Part shown: piece after piece, positions 32,034-40,595 of the stretch
Numbering within the stretch: position 1 is the first letter of the stretch
Layout: every line of letters begins with the position of its first letter
Origin: Flavobacterium chryseum
GTDB taxonomy: Bacteria > Bacteroidota > Bacteroidia > Flavobacteriales > Flavobacteriaceae
Length of the DNA stretch: 64,000 nt
Assembly (NCBI RefSeq): GCF_004362015.1
Contig: NZ_SNWW01000004.1
Location: 124,001-188,000, forward strand
Reading direction: 5' to 3'
Translations under genes and position numbers: made by a program
The notes under the pieces: model-generated
Databases searched by the model: none
What the model saw: the letters and a program-made list of their open reading frames with translations, nothing else
What the model was told of the DNA's origin: nothing

Positions 32034-34130
32034 CTAAAATAGATAATTTAATGAAATACTTCCGTAATAATTTACAGGAAGTCCGGGGTAATAATATCTG
32101 GGAGCTGCATTTCCAACACCAACAGCATTAGGCAAAATCAAAGAAGCATATTTTTCATTCGTTACATTATTTATTCCCACTGCAAATTGCGTATTTAAGT
32201 GCGGTAAAATTTCAAAACCATATCCTGTTTTAAAATTGATAATATTATAAGAATCTGAATAAACTGAATTCGCATCATTCATTGGTATCTTATCCACAAA
32301 TTGATAATCAGCAGAAAAATAAATGCCTAAACTAGTATTTAAAACAATTCCGGCATTGACTTTATTGGCAGGAACTCCCGTTAATTTATTTCCGGAAAAA
32401 TCATTTCCGTTATCTACAAACTCTTTAAATTCATATTTTCCTAAAGACGATGCAATGTAAGAATTTATTGCAATAAAACGATTGATTTGCCAATTGTGTT
32501 TTAGCGTAATTTCAACACCTTCATGCAATGTTTTACCGGCATTTATTCCTTCGTACTGATCATCACCAATTCTTTTTGCCACCAGTAAATCCTTAATTTC
32601 CATTCGGTACACTGCAAATTCGGCATACAACTTTTTATTTAAGAAATAGAACTTTCCGCCAACTTCAAAATTATAACCGTTTTCAGGTTTAATATCAGGA
32701 TTTATGGTTCCGTCACTTTTTAAGGTTTCCTCAGTTGCCGGCATCGAAAATCCGCGGCTGGCAGAAAAATAAAGTGTTTGCTCTTTATTTGGTTTGAACA
32801 ATAAAGAAACCTGAGGTGAAAAGACACCATCATAATTGTATTTTTCAGTAGAAGTAGTTTTTGGAATATCGTTTTCAAGTTCAAATTGCGTTTGATTGTA
32901 ATTTAATCCCGCCTGAAACTCGAATTTCTCAGAAAGCAAAGTTCTGATTTGAGAGAAGATATTAAAAAAATGACGTTTCTGATTGGTTGCCGTAAGCGGA
33001 TCGCCTTGCAAACTTCTTAAACCATTATTTTGTTGGTATAAATTTTCAAAAGTATTTCCGTTATAATTGTCTCTAAAATATTCTGCTCCGGCAATGAATT
33101 TCGTCTCTGTTTCTTTGATTTTAAAATTTCCTGAAAATTGCGTTCTCGTTCCGACAGCAAAAGTATATTGACGTAAAATATCAAAAGATCTTGGTTCGTT
33201 ACTGTCTTTATAGTTAACAAAAACCGAAGTTGAATTGCTTAAATTGTCATTGATTTTAAAATCATAAGCAAGTCCGCCCAAAGTCGATTTGTATTCTTTA
33301 AATCCTTTCGAAGCCACCCAGGTTGGCGCACCAGATCTCGGATTATTATCATAAGCCTGTTTGTTAATAGAACTCGGAATAAAAGCTTTCAGATAAGTGT
33401 AATTCGTAAAATAAGTAAGCTTGCTGTTTTCTTTTTTAAATAATTCTCCAGCAAGTGTAATTCCTTCGCGATTGTAAGCGCTGTTTTCTCGCCAGCCATC
33501 TGTTTTTAAATTATGATAACTTAAATTAAGACTTCCGTTTTTTTCATTCAAACTATAATTCAAACTGTTTTTCAGCAAACCAAAAGAACCAAAAACAGAA
33601 CTTACTCCTGCAGCCTGACCATCATTTTTTGAAAGTTGAGGTGAAATTAAAATAGCACCGCCCAAACCCGCGCCGTAAACACTAGAAAGCGGTCCCTTTA
33701 TAATTTCAATCTGGCCGATATTTTCCAAATCAATATCATCAATAACTGTTTCGCTATTTCCGGAAGTCAACGGAATACTGCCATAAAAAGCCCTGATTTT
33801 ATTTGTTCCATACGGAGTTCTGGCGCCAATACCACGAATCGAAATTCGCGTAGTAGTAAAGTTTGCAGATTGCATAAACACACCCGAAAGTGTATTAAGA
33901 ACCGTACTTATATCGGTTTTGTTGTTTTGCTGTAAATCACTTTTAGATAAAATACCAATTGCAGCCGGAGTTGTTTGCAGCCTATTATCAATATGAAAGG
34001 AACTAATAACGACTTCTTCGAGTTTTTCTGTTTTAAGAGAATCAACAGATTTGCCTTCTTTTTCTTGTGCTTGAATATTTTGGAAAATACAAAACACAAA
34101 AAGAAGAAGGCAATATTTTTTTACAATCAT
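32034..34130 (-). CDS. TonB-dependent outer-membrane receptor
   Basis: A 698-residue receptor with a signal peptide (cleavage near NIQAQ, residue 22). The plug follows directly, EEVVISSFHIDNRLQTTPAA, then RISIRGIGARTPYGTNKIRA and VIDDIDLENIGQIEIIKGPLSSVYGAGLGG, the usual plug-to-barrel order. The barrel ends SISLNYLF with terminal Phe. No N-terminal carboxypeptidase-like domain, so it is a FecA/BtuB-type importer rather than SusC. Substrate unknown, likely a siderophore or other metal chelate. The next gene upstream (sorbosone dehydrogenase-like) is separated by a 100-bp inverted repeat. Confidence 0.9.
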   Translation of the reverse strand: MIVKKYCLLLFVFCIFQNIQAQEKEGKSVDSLKTEKLEEVVISSFHIDNRLQTTPAAIGILSKSDLQQNNKTDISTVLNTLSGVFMQSANFTTTRISIRGIGARTPYGTNKIRAFYGSIPLTSGNSETVIDDIDLENIGQIEIIKGPLSSVYGAGLGGAILISPQLSKNDGQAAGVSSVFGSFGLLKNSLNYSLNEKNGSLNLSYHNLKTDGWRENSAYNREGITLAGELFKKENSKLTYFTNYTYLKAFIPSSINKQAYDNNPRSGAPTWVASKGFKEYKSTLGGLAYDFKINDNLSNSTSVFVNYKDSNEPRSFDILRQYTFAVGTRTQFSGNFKIKETETKFIAGAEYFRDNYNGNTFENLYQQNNGLRSLQGDPLTATNQKRHFFNIFSQIRTLLSEKFEFQAGLNYNQTQFELENDIPKTTSTEKYNYDGVFSPQVSLLFKPNKEQTLYFSASRGFSMPATEETLKSDGTINPDIKPENGYNFEVGGKFYFLNKKLYAEFAVYRMEIKDLLVAKRIGDDQYEGINAGKTLHEGVEITLKHNWQINRFIAINSYIASSLGKYEFKEFVDNGNDFSGNKLTGVPANKVNAGIVLNTSLGIYFSADYQFVDKIPMNDANSVYSDSYNIINFKTGYGFEILPHLNTQFAVGINNVTNEKYASLILPNAVGVGNAAPRYYYPGLPVNYYGSISLNYLF

Positions 34131-34177
34131 AAAAGAGTTTGTTGAGCGGTTTTATTTTTAATTATTAAACGCAATCG

Positions 34178-34277
34178 TGTCATTTCGACGGAGGAGAAAT
34201 CACACTAGAAACTCCGCAATCAAAATCGCCAATCTTTGTAGAATCCCGAGTGTGATTTCTCCTTCGTCGAAATGACA
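34178..34277. repeat. 100-base inverted repeat of the GTCATTTCGACG family
   Basis: Two 29-bp arms (34178-34206 and 34249-34277) with 28 of 29 complementary bases around a 42-base middle. Each arm carries GTCATTTCGACG and GGAGAAATCACACT words (one has a T for C). It lies between two minus-strand genes and could act as a terminator. Compare the relics at 9267 and 15357. Confidence 0.8.
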
Positions 34278-34310
34278 AAATTGACTAAAGCTTTGCAACT
34301 TCAGCGGAAA

Positions 34311-34346
34311 ATTGGAATTTGGAATTTATCCCGAGACTTCGGAATT
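34311..34346. repeat. AATTGGAATTT repeat with TCCCGAGACTTCGG core
   Basis: ATTGGAATTTGGAATTT, then TCCCGAGACTTCGG, then AATTGAAATTT. Nearly the same three-part layout as 49936-49981. Confidence 0.65.
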
Positions 34347-34351
34347 GAAAT

Positions 34352-35626
34352 TTACTTATTAGCCGTAACCTTCCAAATCGTATTTCCACTATCATCATTT
34401 ACTAAAAGCGATCCGTCATTCATAACCGTTACAGCAACAGGACGTCCATAAACTTCAGCTTTGTTTTCATCAGAAATAAAACCAGTTAAAAAATCTTCCG
34501 GTTTTCCAGAAGGTTTTCCGTTAGCAAACGGTACAAAAACAACTTTATAACCCGATATTTTTGCACGATTCCAGGAACCATGTTGACCGACAAAAGCACC
34601 ATTTTTATATTTAGCAGGAAATACATCTTTAGTATAAAAAGCCAAGCCTAAAGAAGCCGTATGAGCACCAACCGAAACATCCGGAACAATAGCTTTAGCA
34701 ACCAAATCTTTACGCGCACCTTTCATTCTCGGATCAGGAATGTTTCCATAATAAGAATACGGCCATCCGTAAAAACCATCTTTTTTCACACTTGTAATAT
34801 AATCCGGAACCAAATCATCTCCCAATTCATCACGTTCGTTAACCGCAGTCCAAAGTTCTTTATTTGCTGGATTCCAATCCATTCCAACCGGATTTCTAAG
34901 GCCCGATGCGTAGATTTTTTCACCAGTTCCGTCAGGATTAATTTCCAGAATATCAGCACGACGAATTTCTTTGTCCATACCATTTTCCCCAACATTACTT
35001 CCCGAACCTACAGAAACGTAAATTTTGCTTCCGTCAGCATTTGCCAGTAAATTTCTTGTCCAGTGATTGTTGTAACCTCCGGCCGGAAGTTCAAGAATTT
35101 TTACGCCTTTAGTTTCTAATTTTAAAGGATTATTGGTGTACGGATATTTATATAAACCATCTGTATTAGCAATATAGAAGAAATCTTTAAGAACAAGCAT
35201 TCCAAAAGGTTTGTTTAAATCTTTAATAAATACCTCACGCGTTTCAAATTTTCCGTCTTTATCTTTATCACGAAGAACCGTAATCTGGTTTTTACTCGAT
35301 CTTGTTCCGCTCTCTACAACAAAAATATCCTGGTTTGGCGCGATGTAAGTCCAACGCGGATTTTCGAAACCATCAGCAAATTTAGTTACCGTAAATCCTT
35401 CCGGAGCTTTTGGTGTTTTGCCTTCCGGCCATCCAATAACCTTACTGTTATTTGTTTTAGATTCAGTAGCGTACGGCGGAGGTAAAGTAATATCGCCAAC
35501 AGCAGTTTTTACAATATTAGCAGGCTGTTTTGCCAAAGTTTCTTTTTCTTCTTTTTTTACTTGTCCGTTGCAGGCCGTCATTACTATTAATAATGATGCC
35601 GAAAGTATTTGTATGGTTGTTTTCAT
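34352..35626 (-). CDS. Sorbosone-dehydrogenase-like lipoprotein
   Basis: A 424-residue lipoprotein with lipobox MTAC (Cys19), so placed at the periplasmic membrane face. Repeated segments such as QDIFVVESGTRSSKNQITVL, GKFETREVFIKDLNKPFGM, DGSKIYVSVGSGSNVGENG and GLRNPVGMDWNPANKELW match the six-bladed beta-propeller of soluble PQQ-dependent sugar dehydrogenases and sorbosone dehydrogenase. HGSWNRAKISGYKVVFVPF follows near the C-terminus. It probably oxidises a sugar or aldose with PQQ. Activity and substrate are not shown by sequence. Confidence 0.85.
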   Translation of the reverse strand: MKTTIQILSASLLIVMTACNGQVKKEEKETLAKQPANIVKTAVGDITLPPPYATESKTNNSKVIGWPEGKTPKAPEGFTVTKFADGFENPRWTYIAPNQDIFVVESGTRSSKNQITVLRDKDKDGKFETREVFIKDLNKPFGMLVLKDFFYIANTDGLYKYPYTNNPLKLETKGVKILELPAGGYNNHWTRNLLANADGSKIYVSVGSGSNVGENGMDKEIRRADILEINPDGTGEKIYASGLRNPVGMDWNPANKELWTAVNERDELGDDLVPDYITSVKKDGFYGWPYSYYGNIPDPRMKGARKDLVAKAIVPDVSVGAHTASLGLAFYTKDVFPAKYKNGAFVGQHGSWNRAKISGYKVVFVPFANGKPSGKPEDFLTGFISDENKAEVYGRPVAVTVMNDGSLLVNDDSGNTIWKVTANK

Positions 35627-35802
35627 TTCCGATTCGGGTTAAATGTTTTATAAACAACAATTTAATGAATTTAAAAATAGTTGCAGGGAACGTTTTGTAA
35701 TTATTAACTGATATTTAACATTGTTAAAAAGAAATATACTCTGAGTATAAAAAAATCTACTTACAGTAGATTTTTGATACTTACAGTTTGGTTGTAATTC
35801 TG

Positions 35803-35810
35803 TATCTTTG
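35803..35810 (+). promoter_or_regulatory. TAnnTTTG box of the hpt gene
   Basis: TATCTTTG, perfect match, ending 15 bases before the ATG at 35826. The TTG at 35808 lies inside this box and so cannot be the start. Confidence 0.6.
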
Positions 35811-35825
35811 CGCATTATTTTAAAT

Positions 35826-36365
35826 ATGAAAATAATGATACAACTTCACGATAAACAATTTGTTCCGTTTATTTCGGCTAAAGAAATTGATTTTGCTTTA
35901 ACAAAAATAGTTGCACAAGTAGAAGATGATTTTGCAGACGAAACTCCAATTTTTATAGGTGTTTTAAATGGTGCATTTATGGTTGTAGCTGATTTTCTGA
36001 AAAAGTATAAAAGCCCGTGCGAGGTTTCATTTATCAAAATGGCGTCTTATGAAGGAACCGAAAGTACAAATTCAGTAAAACAATTAATCGGAATCAATCA
36101 GGATTTGACAGGCAGAAGCGTGGTTATCATTGAAGACATTGTCGATACAGGAAATACTGTCGAAGAATTAAAGCATTTGTTTAAAGCGCAAAACGTAAAA
36201 CATTTTAAAGTGGCAACTTTGTTTTTTAAACCTGAAGCGTATAAAAAAGACATTAAAATAGATTACATCGGAATCAGAATTCCAAATAAATTCATCGTAG
36301 GCTATGGTTTAGATTACGACGGTTTAGGAAGAAATTTGAACGAAGTATATAAATTAGCAGAATAA
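35826..36365 (+). CDS. hpt: Hypoxanthine phosphoribosyltransferase
   Basis: About 179 residues. The phosphoribosyltransferase signature IIEDIVDTGNTVEEL binds PRPP; IFIGVLNGAFMVVADF and SFIKMASYEGTESTNSV match the flexible-loop part of Hpt enzymes. It salvages hypoxanthine or guanine to IMP or GMP. Start: ATG at 35826 (alternative ATG 35835, which would remove MKI). Length is normal for the short bacterial enzyme. Followed by adk at 36443, so both are purine nucleotide genes on the same strand. Confidence 0.93.
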   Translation: MKIMIQLHDKQFVPFISAKEIDFALTKIVAQVEDDFADETPIFIGVLNGAFMVVADFLKKYKSPCEVSFIKMASYEGTESTNSVKQLIGINQDLTGRSVVIIEDIVDTGNTVEELKHLFKAQNVKHFKVATLFFKPEAYKKDIKIDYIGIRIPNKFIVGYGLDYDGLGRNLNEVYKLAE

Positions 36366-36442
36366 TTTTAAACACAACACAACTATATATTCATTTTAAA
36401 CTTCTTTCATAAAAGTCAGAAGTCACAACACTCACTCATATT

Positions 36443-37015
36443 ATGATTAACATTGTTTTATTTGGAAAGCCGGGAGCAGGAAAAGGAACTCAGGCAGAAT
36501 TTTTAAAAGAAAAGTACAAATTAACACATCTTTCGACAGGAGATATTTTTCGTTTTAATTTAAAAAATGATACAGATTTAGGTAAAAGAGCAAGGGTTTT
36601 TATGGACAATGGAGAATTGGTTCCTTGCGAAGTTACAACAGCAATGTTAATAGACGAGGTAAACAAACATCCTGATACAGAGGGTTTTTTGTTTGATGGT
36701 TATCCAAGAACTTTAGATCAGGCAGAAGCTTTAGATAAGTTTTTACCAACAATTGGTTCAAGCGTGACAGCAACAATTGCACTAGAAGCTGACGACGAAA
36801 TTTTGGTTGCCCGTTTATTAGAAAGAGGAAAAACAAGCGGAAGAGTTGACGATCAGGACGAAGAAAAAATTCGTGTAAGATATCAGGAATACAACGAAAA
36901 AACAGCTCCATTAATAGGATATTATAAAGCACAAAATAAATTTCATGCCGTAAACGGTATCGGAACAATTGAAGAAATTACAGAAAGATTAACGTCAGTT
37001 ATAGATAATTTGTAG
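36443..37015 (+). CDS. adk: Adenylate kinase
   Basis: A 190-residue adenylate kinase: P-loop GKPGAGKGTQAEFL, AMP site STGDIFRFNLKN, DGYPRTLDQAEAL and RLLERGKTSGRVDDQDEEKIRVRY. The LID between RGKTSGR and the DDQDEEK segment is short and has no zinc-binding cysteines, so this is the short form. It converts AMP and ATP to two ADP. In line with hpt, but the gap downstream holds the second structured GC-rich element. Normal start ATG. Confidence 0.95.
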   Translation: MINIVLFGKPGAGKGTQAEFLKEKYKLTHLSTGDIFRFNLKNDTDLGKRARVFMDNGELVPCEVTTAMLIDEVNKHPDTEGFLFDGYPRTLDQAEALDKFLPTIGSSVTATIALEADDEILVARLLERGKTSGRVDDQDEEKIRVRYQEYNEKTAPLIGYYKAQNKFHAVNGIGTIEEITERLTSVIDNL

Positions 37016-37016
37016 A

Positions 37017-37153
37017 AGCTAATCCAGCTGTCGTTTCAAGTCCTCGCTAAAAAAACTATTTTTCTAACCATAAAACGAGCTTCCGCTGGTCGCTGTTTTC
37101 TGGCAAGAAAAATTAGTTTTTTAGCTCCGGGCTTTTCTCTACCATCTGGGCTA
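37017..37153 (-). repeat. Structured GC-rich intergenic element, copy 2
   Basis: Same family as 14723-14810. Closing helix TAATCCAG (37020-37027) with CTGGGCTA (37146-37153). On the minus strand: GATGGTAGAGAAAAGCCC near the 5' end, GCGAGGACTTGAAACGACAG near the 3' end. The middle has an AT-rich imperfect inverted repeat, GCTAAAAAAACTATTTTTCT against AGAAAAATTAGTTTTTTAGC. Copy 1 lacks this arm. Confidence 0.65.
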
Positions 37154-37213
37154 GAAACAAATCAGGTTGTCATAATTACAAACAAACCAAACTAATAACG
37201 AATCTACTAAAAA

Positions 37214-38488
37214 TTGGAAATACTAATAATATTTTTTCTAATACTATTAAATGGAGTTTTCTCTATGTCTGAAATTGCACTGATTTCAGCCAGAAAAAAT
37301 AGACTGGAAACAGCAGCAAAAAAAGGAAACAAAAGTGCCAAAATTGCGCTCGATTTAGCCAATTCTCCAAACAAGTTTTTATCAACCGTACAAATCGGAA
37401 TTACCTTAATCGGAATTTTGACTGGTATTTATAGTGGTGATAAAATCACAGTAGATGTTGAGACTTTCGTAAGCGGATTTGCAGTTTTAAAACCTTATGC
37501 ACATTCAGTTGCAGTTGGAATTGTAGTAGTTGTTTTAACTTTTTTCTCATTGGTTTTAGGAGAATTATTGCCAAAACGAATCGGATTAAATTATCCGGAA
37601 GCAATTGCAAAAGCAGTAGCACTGCCAATGAAAATTGTTTCAATCATAACGGCACCGTTTATTTGGATGCTGACAACTTCAACCGATTTTTTACTGAATG
37701 TTTTACAAATCAAACCTTCAGCAGACGGTAAAGTTACCGAAGAAGAAATAAAAGCGATCATTAAAGAAGGAACAGAAGGTGGAGAAGTTCAGGAAATAGA
37801 ACAAGATATCGTAGAACGCGTTTTTCATATTGGAGACAGAAAAGTAAACTCGTTAATGACACACCGAAAATCGGTAGATATGTTGCCATTAAATGCAGAT
37901 AAATCCAAAATAAAAGAATTGGTTTTAATGGATTTGCATACCGTTTACCCGGTGTATAGCGACAACTACGATGATATCGTGGGTATCGTAACCTTAAAAA
38001 ATATATTTGCGAACATCGAAAGTGATCATTTCGATCTATCAGCAATAATGACTGATCCTCCGTATTTAATGGAGCAGACAACGGCTTATAAAGCGTTAGA
38101 GAATTTTAAAAGAACAGGAGTTCACTACGCATTAGTTTCAGACGAATATGGTGTTTTTCAGGGAATTATTACTTTGAATGATATTCTTGAAGCTTTAGTT
38201 GGTGATGCATCTGATTTTTATAAAGATGAATTTCAATTGATCGAAAGAGAAGATGGTTCATGGTTAGTAGACGGACATTATTCGCTACACGATTTCTTAA
38301 CTTATTTTGAGTTAGACGAATTAACAAACGACTACGAAGTAAACACCGTAAGCGGAATGATTATGACTGAGCTTTCTCATATTCCAAAAGAAGGCGAGAA
38401 ACTAATCTGGCAAAAATTTGTGTTAGAGGTCCTGGATATGGATGGCGTAAAAATTGATAAAGTGTTAGTAAAAGCACTTAAAGAGTAA
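37214..38488 (+). CDS. CNNM/CorC-type membrane protein with CBS pair
   Basis: A 424-residue protein: an N-terminal CNNM/DUF21 membrane region (about residues 1-190; opening LIIFFLILLNGVFSMSEIAL, then TVQIGITLIGILTGIYSG), a CBS pair (about 205-330; HTVYPVYSDNYDDIVGIVTL, YALVSDEYGVFQGIITLNDI), and a C-terminal CorC_HlyC domain (about 345-420; DGSWLVDGHYSLHDFLTYF). Called hemolysin in many annotations, but relatives are Mg or Co transporters or regulators. The start is TTG at 37214; the next ATG (residue 18) would delete the first membrane helix. Confidence 0.9.
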   Translation: MEILIIFFLILLNGVFSMSEIALISARKNRLETAAKKGNKSAKIALDLANSPNKFLSTVQIGITLIGILTGIYSGDKITVDVETFVSGFAVLKPYAHSVAVGIVVVVLTFFSLVLGELLPKRIGLNYPEAIAKAVALPMKIVSIITAPFIWMLTTSTDFLLNVLQIKPSADGKVTEEEIKAIIKEGTEGGEVQEIEQDIVERVFHIGDRKVNSLMTHRKSVDMLPLNADKSKIKELVLMDLHTVYPVYSDNYDDIVGIVTLKNIFANIESDHFDLSAIMTDPPYLMEQTTAYKALENFKRTGVHYALVSDEYGVFQGIITLNDILEALVGDASDFYKDEFQLIEREDGSWLVDGHYSLHDFLTYFELDELTNDYEVNTVSGMIMTELSHIPKEGEKLIWQKFVLEVLDMDGVKIDKVLVKALKE

Positions 38489-38640
38489 AGAGAATTTGTT
38501 TCAGGTTTAAAGTTTCAGGTTAGTTGAAGTTGCGTTAACATGAAGCATGAATATGAAACTATTATAAACAAAAATAGAAGAAAGATTTAATTTTAGTTTT
38601 CAATCTAAAATCTAAAATCTGAATTCTGAAATTCAAAACA

Positions 38641-39642
38641 ATGACAGAAGGAAATTTTGTAGATTATGTTAAGATTTATGTTTCTTCCGGAAAGGGAGGA
38701 AAAGGATCTACACATTTACATAGGGAGAAATTTATTGAAAAAGGAGGCCCGGACGGAGGTGATGGTGGTCGCGGTGGACACGTATATTTAGTTGGAAATA
38801 AAGGTTTATGGACATTATTTCATTTAAAATTTGCTCGTCATATTAAAGCCGGTCACGGTGGAGACGGAGGAGGAGATCGTAGTACAGGTGCAGATGGAGA
38901 TGATAAATTTATCGAAGTGCCATTAGGAACTGTTGTAAAAGACAAAGAAACGGGAGAAACGTTATTCGAAATTACAGAAGATGGTGAAAAAAGAATCCTT
39001 TCTAAAGGAGGAAAAGGTGGTTTAGGAAACTGGCACTTTAGAAGCTCAACCAATCAAACGCCACGTTATGCGCAACCAGGTTTACCGGGCGTAGAAATGG
39101 ATGTTGTTTTGGAATTGAAAGTTTTGGCAGATGTTGGTTTAGTAGGTTTTCCTAATGCGGGAAAATCAACATTATTATCTGTATTAACTTCGGCAAAACC
39201 AAAAATTGCTGATTATCCTTTTACAACCCTAAAACCAAACTTAGGAATTGTTGCTTACAGAGATTATCAATCGTTTGTAATTGCAGATATTCCCGGAATT
39301 ATCGAAGGTGCTGCAGAAGGAAAAGGTCTTGGACATTATTTCTTACGTCATATTGAGCGTAACTCAACTTTACTATTTTTAGTTCCAGTTGATACGCCGG
39401 ATATTAAAGGAGAATATGATATTTTGGTTAACGAGTTAACGAAATATAATCCTGAAATGCTGGACAAAGAACGCTTATTAGTAATCTCAAAATGCGATAT
39501 GCTGGATGACGAACTTAAAGCAGAATTAAAAGTAGAATTGGACGTTGCTTTCAAAGATATTCCATACATGTTTATTTCATCTGTTGCCCAACAGGGTTTG
39601 ACAGATCTAAAAGACAAACTTTGGAAAATGTTGAATGATTAA
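38641..39642 (+). CDS. obg: Obg family GTPase
   Basis: A 333-residue Obg GTPase. The N-terminal glycine-rich domain opens [20 protein letters not shown] and includes [10 protein letters not shown] and [11 protein letters not shown]. The G domain follows: [20 protein letters not shown] (G1), [11 protein letters not shown] (G2), [18 protein letters not shown] (G3), VISKCDM (G4). A C-terminal OCT domain is missing, as is common in Bacteroidota. It acts in late assembly of the 50S ribosomal subunit and in stress response. No close partner; followed by a terminator. Confidence 0.95.
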   Translation: MTEGNFVDYVKIYVSSGKGGKGSTHLHREKFIEKGGPDGGDGGRGGHVYLVGNKGLWTLFHLKFARHIKAGHGGDGGGDRSTGADGDDKFIEVPLGTVVKDKETGETLFEITEDGEKRILSKGGKGGLGNWHFRSSTNQTPRYAQPGLPGVEMDVVLELKVLADVGLVGFPNAGKSTLLSVLTSAKPKIADYPFTTLKPNLGIVAYRDYQSFVIADIPGIIEGAAEGKGLGHYFLRHIERNSTLLFLVPVDTPDIKGEYDILVNELTKYNPEMLDKERLLVISKCDMLDDELKAELKVELDVAFKDIPYMFISSVAQQGLTDLKDKLWKMLND

Positions 39643-39664
39643 AAATCTTCGTATTTTAAATAAA

Positions 39665-39692
39665 AAACCCGACAATAAAAATTGCCGGGTTT
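39665..39692. terminator. Bidirectional hairpin terminator
   Basis: AAACCCGACAAT/ATTGCCGGGTTT, one non-pair, AAAA loop, between convergent obg and the barrel gene. Confidence 0.8.
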
Positions 39693-39751
39693 TACTTTTT
39701 GCGAAAAAAACAAAAAGAGTTTAGATTTGTTAGTTAATTGAAATCTAAATA

Positions 39752-40282
39752 TTATAGTCCGAAGTTTTTAGAAATTCCAATATTGAAAGTTTTTCCAAAA
39801 TTAAAACCAAAACGTTCTTGTCTTGGATCATTTTTCCCATCAAGATTGTCATAATTTACTCCTCCAATAGAGAAGTTTAATCCAAAACCTCTTTTCATGT
39901 TAATGAATAAAGCCGGAGTTAAGCTTGCATACATTCCTTTCGCATCGTTTACAGAAGCTGATTGGTAACCAGCGCCTAAATCTGCATAAACAGCAAATAT
40001 TTCTGAAAGAGGCTTAGCATAACGAACAAAACCACCAATTTTATACGTTTCGCTTTTATCAAATCCTGCAACTTTTACATTAGCAATAGAACCTTCTACA
40101 CCTGCAGTCCAGTTGTCTGTAAATTGATATCCTACTTTTGGAGAAAATTCAAAATTTGTTGATTTAGAATCTCCAATTTTTTCTGAAGCGAATCCAACAT
40201 TACCACCTACTAGCATTGAGCCTTTTTGAGCACTTGAAACAGTTGCAACTAATAATGCAACTCCTAATAAGAATTTTTTCAT
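39752..40282 (-). CDS. Small outer-membrane beta-barrel protein
   Basis: A 176-residue protein from the ATG at 40282 (MKKFLLGVALLVATVSSAQK: signal peptide with cleavage at SSAQ). An earlier frame to 40309 is unlikely. Barrel-like strands GSMLVGGNVGFAS, FEFSPKVGYQFTDNWTAGVE and YAKPLSEIFAVYADLGAGYQ follow and the chain ends FNIGISKNFGL. It resembles the OmpA-like porin fold of Bacteroidota. Role unknown, probably a structural or permeability protein. A TAAATTTG box at 40307-40314 (minus strand) matches TAnnTTTG. Confidence 0.85.
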   Translation of the reverse strand: MKKFLLGVALLVATVSSAQKGSMLVGGNVGFASEKIGDSKSTNFEFSPKVGYQFTDNWTAGVEGSIANVKVAGFDKSETYKIGGFVRYAKPLSEIFAVYADLGAGYQSASVNDAKGMYASLTPALFINMKRGFGLNFSIGGVNYDNLDGKNDPRQERFGFNFGKTFNIGISKNFGL

Positions 40283-40595
40283 TTTTGTTTTTTTTGAATT
40301 AAAAAGCAAATTTAGACAAACAAATATTGTAAGAATTAATTTATAATAATTATTTTTATTTGAAAGTTAATTTTTACAAATAACACAATAACTTCAATTT
40401 TAATTCTGCTTATTTTCGAATATTTAGATCTTTTGTCTTGTAGTTTTTTTGAATTTATCATAATTTCTGATTTTTTAAGAATTGTGAATTTCGCAATATT
40501 GATTAAAGTAATATTTGATATATTTTATTTTAAGACTCTTCTAGATGGAATAATTATGAAAATGAGTTATATTCGCATTACTTAAACAAAATAAT
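40283..40595. other. Divergent intergenic region
   Basis: Contains the box TAAATTTG (minus strand, 40307-40314) for the barrel gene. TATATTCG near 40571 is a one-mismatch box for the peptidase gene at 40596. AT-rich, nothing else seen. Confidence 0.5.

Noticed and set aside
34661..35050. Plus-strand frames inside the sorbosone-dehydrogenase gene
   Set aside because: Antisense shadows without family features, as are the other long frames opposite the large genes.
35808..35825. TTG start of hpt
   Set aside because: It lies inside the TATCTTTG promoter box, so it would not be in the transcript.
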